DNA of 64,000 bases from assembly GCA_037447655.1 (NCBI GenBank), contig JBBHKE010001559.1, positions 48,476 to 112,475 of the forward strand, read 5' to 3'. The position numbers and the translations under genes are program-made. The notes under the pieces are model-generated. The model worked only from the letters and a program-made list of their open reading frames with translations, searched no databases and was not told the origin of the DNA. This stretch comes from Zygnema cylindricum (Eukaryota > Streptophyta > Zygnematophyceae > Zygnematales > Zygnemataceae). Positions 57,496 through 64,000 of the stretch are shown one piece after another. Within the stretch, counting starts at the first letter, position 1; every line of letters starts with the position of its first letter.

Positions 57496-59077
57496 TCTGT
57501 CTTCTTCGTCAGAGGTAGTGTTGGACTTGAAGGTCTAGGAAGATAGGGAAAGAATGAAAGGCCCATCACGCCAAGGATCCAAGGATCCATGGCGGGACAA
57601 GGGTTTAGAATGGAGGTCACACAGTAAGTAAGATAAGAACCCATTAACATGATGGAACATCGTCGTCATCAAAATCTTGTCGAATTCCGTTATCCGTTGT
57701 TCGAGGCAAAGGATGTCGAGAAATTATGTCCGTGTTTAGACTAAGCAGACCGGGTCAGTGAATTATTTCAACGTCATATTCTTGCAAAATTAAAGCCCAT
57801 CAAGCTAGATTCCCAGAAAGCGTATCGTTAGTCATCAACCAATGTAAGGGTTGATGGTCAGTTAGAAGTGTGAAAGACTTTCCGTACAAATAATGATGGA
57901 AGGGAACGACTCCCCAAACGGTAGCTAGACATTCCCCTTTGTAACTACTATAATTCAATTCAACACGATTATTGCTTCTACTAGCGTAAACAACTACATA
58001 TTCCTCTCCGCTCAACTCTCTTTGTGTCAAAATGGCTACAATTACGGGTTTTCCAAAATCCGTTTGGAGACAAAAAGGGAGTTTTTGATTGGGGGGGCGA
58101 AGAATCGGAGCACTCGATAAGGCGGTTTTTAGTTTTTCAAATGCGGAAATCTGATCGGGACCCCATATGAAGGCCACTCCCTTCTTGAGAATGTCGTTTA
58201 TAGAAAATGCGATGGTACTGAAATTAGTTACAAACCTGCGATAATAATAAGCAAGTCCGAGAAAGGCTCGCAGGCTTGTGAGGTTTGTGGGAGGTGGCAA
58301 TTTACTGATTGGCTCTACCTTTACTTCGAGAGGAGTGATCCCTTCAGCCGAGATAAAATGGCCGAGGTAAGGTACTCCCTCGCCTCCACAGGTGCATTTC
58401 GCGGGATGACACTTTAAACCGACATTTTTCAATTCAGTCAATACCCATTCCATGTGAGCTGCGTGCTCTACGATAGTAGCGGAGGCAATGATGAGGTCAT
58501 CGATGTAACATCTAGTAAACTTACAACCTCCGAGAACCAAGTCCATGACTTTTTGAAATACCGCTGGAGCGTTTTTCAGTCCAAATGGCATTACGGCTCA
58601 TTCCCATCGGCCGTCACTACCCCAAAAGGCAATTTTATGTTGGTTTTTTTCCTCTGTCTCAATTTGATTCAATCCTTGATGGAGGTCAAAGATACTAAAA
58701 TACTTCGCCCCGCCTACATGATCAGATATTTCTTCGGCAAAAGGCATGGGATGATGATCTTGAACAGTTCTAGCATTTTGTTCACAATAATCACCAGACA
58801 TTTGACAGTCACTAACATTACCCTCGCAATCCTTTTTTTGAGACATGATGGTGGGAGCTGCAAATGTGGAGTCTCACCGATAGATTAGGCCAGCTTCCTC
58901 TAGTTCGGCACATCGTTTATCTACCATTTCCCATTCAGTTTCTGACTGACGATGTTTCCGTTTAAATATCGGGCGGTCATTTTCGAGATCTATCAACATC
59001 TTATAAGTGGTGTGACGTCCCAAATCGTTCATTGAAAAAACAAAGACATCGACATTCCATAAAACTACGTTGTTCAA
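57496..59077 (-). pseudogene. pol: gypsy reverse transcriptase and RNase H
   Basis: One frame from 59077 to about 57720 with stops at 58874, 58598, 57800 and others. RT motifs: YFSIFDLHQGLNQI, MPFGLKNAPAVFQKVMD, the catalytic YIDD at about 58497-58508, YLGHFISAEGI and LRAFLGLAYYYRRF. RNase H: LQTDFGKPVIVAI, ELNYSSYKGECLA and LLTDHQPLHWLM. The RNase H/integrase connection (QEYDVEIIH, DIISRHPLP) follows. Two stops fit TGG-to-TGA and CGA-to-TGA changes. Confidence 0.88.
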
Positions 59078-60120
59078 TAATTCTTGTTCAACCTTTGTTC
59101 AATTGGTGTTGAATTTCCATTTTGGAGCATCGAGATTCTTAGTTGTCATGGCATCTATGGCTTGTGCAAAGGCCAACTGCTCATCTGCGATAAGGATTTG
59201 TCCAAACTCGTAAGCCACAAGTGTCTGTTTAAGATAATTAACCGAATGATTCCAGCTACATGTTGGAAAAGCAGCAGTTCAATGAGAAGTGGGTGGATTA
59301 TGTATGGAAATTGCAGACTGGACAGCCGTGTATGCAAGGATAGACCAGGACATAAGGTTAGGATTGAGGAAATTGTAGATAGAGATTTTCGGAACTAGTG
59401 GAATTGGAGAAGGAAAGAGGAAAAATTGAAATGTGGTCCCTTTAAGAGTGGACGGAACGATTTACTTAGTGATGCATTCCCCCCCCAGCTAGTTGAGACG
59501 GATGTCCGTGAGAGTGGCGACGAGCTGGGAACCCAAAACCTTAAACAAAAGACAAATATTGCGGGTCCATGACACGACCTAATAAAGTGCATCTTTGACG
59601 TTTAGTAAGACCAAGGATGAAATGCAGCAAATGTTTTTGCTCCTTAGAGGTAGTCTCTTCAAGCTCACCGGTATGAATATTTCGGAGCATGTTAGGACCG
59701 TCATTAAAGAATGCATGCGATTTTGGGTAAGAAACTAAGGTAGGAAGAACTTTGAGAGGTTGACCCGGGACATTGCTATTGAAATTTGGGGGACAGTCTT
59801 TTTGAATGCAAGGCTGCACTTTATCGAAAGGAAGAAGGGCAACCTGAATGTCTGTATGAGGAGGACGAACTGACAGGTTAGCCTCACACAATCCACCAAT
59901 ATCAATCAAGTTCGTCTATTTGGAGCGAACCCGGTGTAATAGTGAACCATGGCGAGCGACGTCAATAATAAGGGGCGGACCAATTAATTGTTCGATCCGT
60001 TGATAATAAGCTAGGACCATGGGTCTTGGATTGTTATAGGCCGTGACACTTTCTAGGATATATATCTTCGAGGATGTTCTAAAGTTTGTAGGAAATGCAG
60101 GATGCGAACGAATTCAAAAA
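59078..60120 (-). pseudogene. pol: gypsy protease-RT spacer region
   Basis: Decayed coding. The clearest part is 59541-59909 (IDIGGLCEANLSVRPP) and its upstream continuation to about 60040 (AYNNPRPMVLAYYQRIEQL), lying between protease and RT. I do not recognise a catalytic motif. 59083-59540 has only scattered open frames. Confidence 0.6.
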
Positions 60121-60496
60121 GTCCGTACAAAAAGTACACCGGCAGCTATACTTTTGTGTACTGAAGTGGAATATGATTGGCTGCGTACATCAGTAGATAG
60201 AGTATGTGAGAGAGATAGGACTTAGAAAAATTAGTAGATAGAACCCTCTCTCCCAAAGAGCTTAATACAAAAAGGTCAACTTTGACCCTCCATAACTTAC
60301 TGCTTAGGGGAGCAAATTCAAAGATTCTTTTTGCTATCGACTCAAGGGAGCCTTACCTTCACATGGGTGAAGTTGGTCAGAGTTTTTGTCTGCCAGGGTG
60401 GTAGTTGTTCTTGCTGACACACAAAGGGGTCAGGGTTATCTTAGAGGCTTCTTGGAAGCTGTCCATTCTGAGGACTTATGGAGGTCTAAGAGTTTC
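60121..60496 (+). repeat. Partial L4 LTR inside gypsy, plus strand
   Basis: The 3' part of an L4 LTR, from GTCCGTACAAAAAGTACACC to GAGTTTCA, collinear with the minus strand of 62898-63280. The tRNA-like 5' half is missing. It separates the gypsy protease from the downstream spacer. GATAGGACTTAG is present near 60215. Confidence 0.75.
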
Positions 60497-60520
60497 ACTA
60501 ATAACGATTCAAGGCGTTCC

Positions 60521-60871
60521 TTAAGTGACCAGAGCATGAACCACGATCTTTGCCAAGTCCGTGTCCGTTCCATTTTGGAACCGGGAGACAAGCGGTTCCT
60601 TAGTGATTCCAAAGACTGGCTCGGTTGTACCCGCTGATGTTAACAAGCGAGTCGCAGTGCGCTGAAGCTTGTCCGGAGTAAGACCAAACTTGAGTGCAAA
60701 GCTAGAGCCCAATATCACTGGCTTTGCACCCGTATCCATAAGGGGCAAGGAAGGGGCTATACCATTGATCAACAACGAACCCTTCATGTTATCCAAAAAA
60801 ATGATGTGAGGATCGAGGGAATTTTGCTCCTCTACGGAAATAGGTTGAATAGGAGCAAGATTTTTTTGCAT
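60521..60871 (-). pseudogene. pol: gypsy aspartic protease
   Basis: 116 codons with LLINGIAPSLPLMDTGAKPVILG, where Asp-Thr-Gly-Ala is the retropepsin active site, and FALKFGLTPDKL. It is in frame with the preceding gag segment across a TAG at 60872. Truncated on its 3' side by the L4 piece ending at 60496. Confidence 0.85.
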
Positions 60872-62512
60872 CTACAATGCTTGTAAAGCGGCAGCTGAAG
60901 CTGAGCTATTGGAGGTAGAAGAGAGTTTTGGAGTGTCAAGAATCATAGTGGATAGAATGCACAAGCTCTTTTTCACGTGATGTGCTCCATGTATGGTTCG
61001 ATCCATTATGTTGAGTGCTTCAGCCGCGATAGTTGAAGCAGTTTCGGGCATGGGAGGAGAAGGTTCTTTAGTAAATGACAACGCAATACGCGTGTTAAGA
61101 CTTTTATCGTCACGGTTGTGATTTGTCGAACCTTTATCGAACGTAGCCTCTCGTTGTTGGACGGTGTCTTGTAATATTCGACTTGCCAACGTGGGCATGT
61201 GTAAAACGGTGCGAGCCATGCCTGTAAATTGTGGCTTCATTTAAGCCATGAAGGCCGCGAACTACTCTTTCATCATAACCGCCATTTGCTCTTGAATTTC
61301 CAAACGTTCTCTATCAATTCGAAATACCTTAGGTGGAGTGGTGTCTTTTTCAGGTTCTTTAACCGGTTGAACTAGTCTTTCGGATCGAGCGGGAATGCCA
61401 CCACTCAAAATTTGGTTTTGATAAGAAAATTTTGGGTTTTTAATATAACAACGTTGAACATAATGTCCTGTTTGTTGTTAATGTATACAGATAACAGTTT
61501 TGTCTTGACACATTCGGGCATCATGCCCCGTTTTTCCATATCAAAAACATAATCTATTCCCGAGAGCAACCGGTGGGGTTTCTATGGCCGCGACCTTAGG
61601 AGGCCGGTTGTTAGGACGAGGATTGTTCCATAGTAGAACAATCGGTTCTTTCGAAACCGCTTTAGGACGATCATAAGCTTCCCACCAACAATTTTGCATT
61701 TCATATTCGACAGCATGCTGGGGGGCTTGGTCGAAAGTGAACTTCAATCCGTAGGTTTGAGTCAGGTGACCCTACATAAATTTCTTAGACTGACACAGAA
61801 ACTGTCCTACAAATTTTTGGACAGTTTCACCATCCGACATCAAGTCTGGCAATGCTTCACGAAGAGCTTCGATACGAGCACGCATAGCAGGAACAGTCTC
61901 TCCTGATTTCTGTTCGAAATTCATCACCAGCAAACTTGGTTAGGGTTTTGCATACGGTATTCCACTTGCAACATATCAAACATAATTGCGAGGGGATTCA
62001 GTATACGGATCATCATCGCTAATCGTGCCGGGATTCCAACACGTGCGGTAATAGCAAATTGTTGCGGTATTTCCGCAACTGCTGATGGAATAACATCGCC
62101 ATTGAGATCAAGGAATTCTGGGATAGCTGTTTCATAAGGAATTTCTAGTTGTTCTATAATAGCAAGACTCCGAGCAAAAGCTAGAGAAAATTCCGTCATC
62201 GCAAGTACAGAATCATACTTGCGGGAATAATCTAAAAAGGCCTAACCGGGAAGGTAACGACATAAAAGAGAGAAAGCAACCCGTAGGTCAAACCGATCTT
62301 GGTACCGGGATGCAAGATTGCGCATTTTGGTATCGAATAACATACGGAAATGAGATAGGGTCATTGTGTTCTTCATTCCTAAAAAACAGAAATGGAGCCG
62401 ACCCCCTCTCTTGGATGTGGAAGACATTTCCACTAATGGAATGAGTGGGGCCAATAATGAATTTGTAAGTTTGGGAACCAAAAAGATAATGAATTGGAAT
62501 CCGACCCTTCAA
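60872..62512 (-). pseudogene. gag: gypsy gag region with damaged zinc knuckle
   Basis: Broken open stretches at 62242-62481, 61924-62199, 61541-61747 and 60872-61240. The first two share a frame and the last two share another, so there is a frameshift between 61924 and 61747. A zinc knuckle is visible as CF-stop-YGKTGHDARMC around 61510-61551: one stop and a Tyr in place of the second Cys. The N-terminal part is unrecognised but is placed where gag belongs. Confidence 0.65.
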
Positions 62513-62897
62513 GGGAATTATGGTCAGATTTTTACTCGAAAAATGTGGAAGAGACTCATGTTAAAGAAGATACTGAGGTGAGAGACAATCGAACTAAAGG
62601 GGAAATGACATCCGAGATATCACATGAAGGATGGTCCTAAAGACTAGGTAAGTCTGATGGTCTTGATTCTGTGGGCCTAAAAAAGGCCGACGATTGGGTA
62701 GTTCCGAAAAGATAATTGACATTATCCCAATCGGTGGGCATAAAAAATGATAAAACTAAATGACAAACAGATAACCAAATCGATCTATACCAGATGCTTC
62801 AAATGTCAAGCCACACCTCTCTCTTATCCAATCAACCAATCCATCTCTAACAAGGCCTCAATGGCCAGATATATCAAGAAGCCGTGTTATCGAAACC
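62513..62897. other. gypsy 5' untranslated or leader region
   Basis: No coding signal recognised. It should contain the gypsy primer-binding site. The minus strand next to the L4 LTR end reads GGTTTCGATAACACGGC, which I could not match to a tRNA. A small inverted repeat GGCCTAAAAAAGGCC lies near 62674. Confidence 0.4.
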
Positions 62898-63856
62898 TGA
62901 AACTCTGAGACCTCCATAAGTCCTCAGAGTGGACAGCTTCCAAGAAGCCTCTAGGATAACCTTGACCCCTTTGTGTTTCAGCAAAAATAACTGCCACCGT
63001 GGCAGAAAATAACCTCACCAACTTCACCCTTGTGAAGGCAAGACTTCCTTGAGTCGATAGCAAAAAGAATCTCTGAATTTGCTCCTCTGAGCAGTAAGTT
63101 ATGGAGGGTCAAAGTTGACCTTTTGTACAGTAGCTCTCTAGGAGAGAGGGTCCTATCTTCTAGTTTTTCTAAGTCCTATCTCTCTCACAAACTCTATCTA
63201 TTGATGTACGGAGCCAATCAGATTTCAGTTCCGTACATAAAAGTACAGCTGCCGGTGTACTTTCTGTACGGACACTGTACGACATGGCCTTAATGTCAAC
63301 ACATGGTATGTTCGGATTCGCTCCCTTAATCTTCAAAGATGCCGCGATGGAATGTCATTCGGCCACGTGTCATCCGATGTGGCGATGACCACAAACCGCC
63401 GAAATCCTCTTCCGCGATCTCGGCGTTAATTTCGACCGTCCGATTAAATTCACATTTAATCGTAGCCGTAATAAATACATGCTTGGTATTCGTTTCACTA
63501 AAGAAATATATACGCGATATTGGTTTCGTATCCGTTCTGAAATCCGTACTTTTACTTTTACTGGATATATGTCTCCCGTAAATAGTTACAGTTAAATGAA
63601 CTATCCTATGTGTAAATGTACAAATAATTATCAAACCCTATAGTACGTAACACTACTTCTAGACTTAACGGCTCAGGCTAACGACTATCGACTATCTGCC
63701 GGCCGGTAGGTACGAGGATCAAATCCTGTGGCTGGCACATATCTTTTAGTAAATAAAACCCCTAACTAAAATATATTTTCCCATAAACCTCTGGATAGCC
63801 TAGGTAGCCATGGCTCTAGCTCCCTCTCCAATTTCTCAGTGACTACGACAAGTGTC
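62898..63856 (-). repeat. L4 LTR, minus strand, at the gypsy 5' end
   Basis: Begins TGAAACTCTGAGACC on the plus strand and is collinear with 48293-49240 and with copia-4's LTR. Its far end is missing: at about 63856 it joins gypsy LTR sequence equal to 50038 onward. It includes GCCACGTGTCATCCGATGTGGC, an imperfect palindrome near 63362, and a B-box-like GGATCAAATCC at 63716. Confidence 0.72.
63664..63747 (+). other. tRNA-like segment in an L4 LTR
   Basis: CTTAACGGCTCAGGCTAAC (D-arm/A-box-like) is followed by AGGATCAAATCCTG (B-box-like, 63715-63728) and TTTT at 63744. Same place and orientation as the segments at 48024 and 49071. Confidence 0.4.
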
Positions 63857-64000
63857 GTGCATGTGTCCAATAACATGAAGGTGCATGCCATATCATCAGC
63901 TGTGCTCAACTTAAACTCAAATGATAGCGAGATATCGGATATGAAATAAATCATACAAGTAAAAATGGGTAAATACAACAAAAGGCAAGGTGGAAGAATA
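63857..64000 (-). repeat. 5' LTR portion of the gypsy element, cut by window end
   Basis: Collinear with 50038-50180 of the 3' LTR (TCGTGCATG, then ATATCATCAGCT, then AAATGGGTAAATACAACA against AAATGGATAAATATAACA). This places the gypsy 5' end outside the window. Confidence 0.7.

Larger units (their letters stand above)
49341..64000 (-). mobile_element. Ty3/gypsy retrotransposon, minus strand, interrupted by nested LTR elements
   Basis: On the minus strand the order is gag, protease, RT, RNase H, integrase, PHD finger, purine tract, 3' LTR, the gypsy order (RT before integrase). Terminal sequence at 49341-50215 reappears at 63857-64000 (GTCGTGCATG, ATATCATCAGCT, GTAAAAATGG), so the latter is the start of the 5' LTR, cut by the window end. 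Interruptions are copia-3 (51397-57261), an L4 piece (60121-60496) and an L4 LTR (62898-63856). All frames are broken. Confidence 0.85.

Overview
The window looks like plant heterochromatin (probably a land plant, perhaps non-seed; the species assignment is weak). The evidence is a 40-bp satellite, three copia (Ty1) elements, one gypsy (Ty3) element, several solo or partial LTRs, and no host gene that I can support. About 24.6 kb (roughly 38%) is satellite. Nearly all the rest is LTR-retrotransposon sequence inserted into the satellite or into other elements. All retroelement reading frames are broken by stops and frameshifts.

Layout, left to right: satellite 1-1687; internally deleted LTR element of family L3 (minus) 1688-3632; satellite 3633-9388; full-length copia-1 (plus, LTR family L1) 9389-15179; satellite 15180-20351; solo L3 LTR 20352-21532; short satellite 21533-21983; copia-2 (minus, L2) 21984-27656, joined directly to 5'-truncated copia-4 (plus, L4) 27657-33616; satellite 33617-42613; solo L3 LTR 42614-43726; satellite 43727-45989; solo L3 LTR (plus) 45990-47095; last satellite 47096-47418. 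To the right there is no satellite: an L3 LTR fragment, two L4 LTR copies, then a large minus-strand gypsy element from about 49341 to beyond the window end. The gypsy element is interrupted by a young copia-3 (L2, 51397-57261) and by L4 LTR pieces.

Three points stand out. (1) The copia primer-binding sites match the anticodon region of initiator tRNA-Met, not its 3' end. The ATG forced by the CAU anticodon is in frame with gag. In families L1, L2 and apparently L3 the gag start codon lies inside the LTR, so translation runs from LTR through PBS into gag; in copia-4 the PBS ATG itself is the first gag codon. (2) The gypsy pol frame continues past the integrase into a C-terminal PHD finger. 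(3) The satellite monomer carries two overlapping dyads sharing one arm, with a left-to-right shift from TTATCGCTAA to the palindrome TTAGCGCTAA, and it shows several higher-order duplications, one of exactly 500 bp (12.5 monomers).

All calls come from reading the sequence; no alignment or database search was run. Identity figures are hand estimates.
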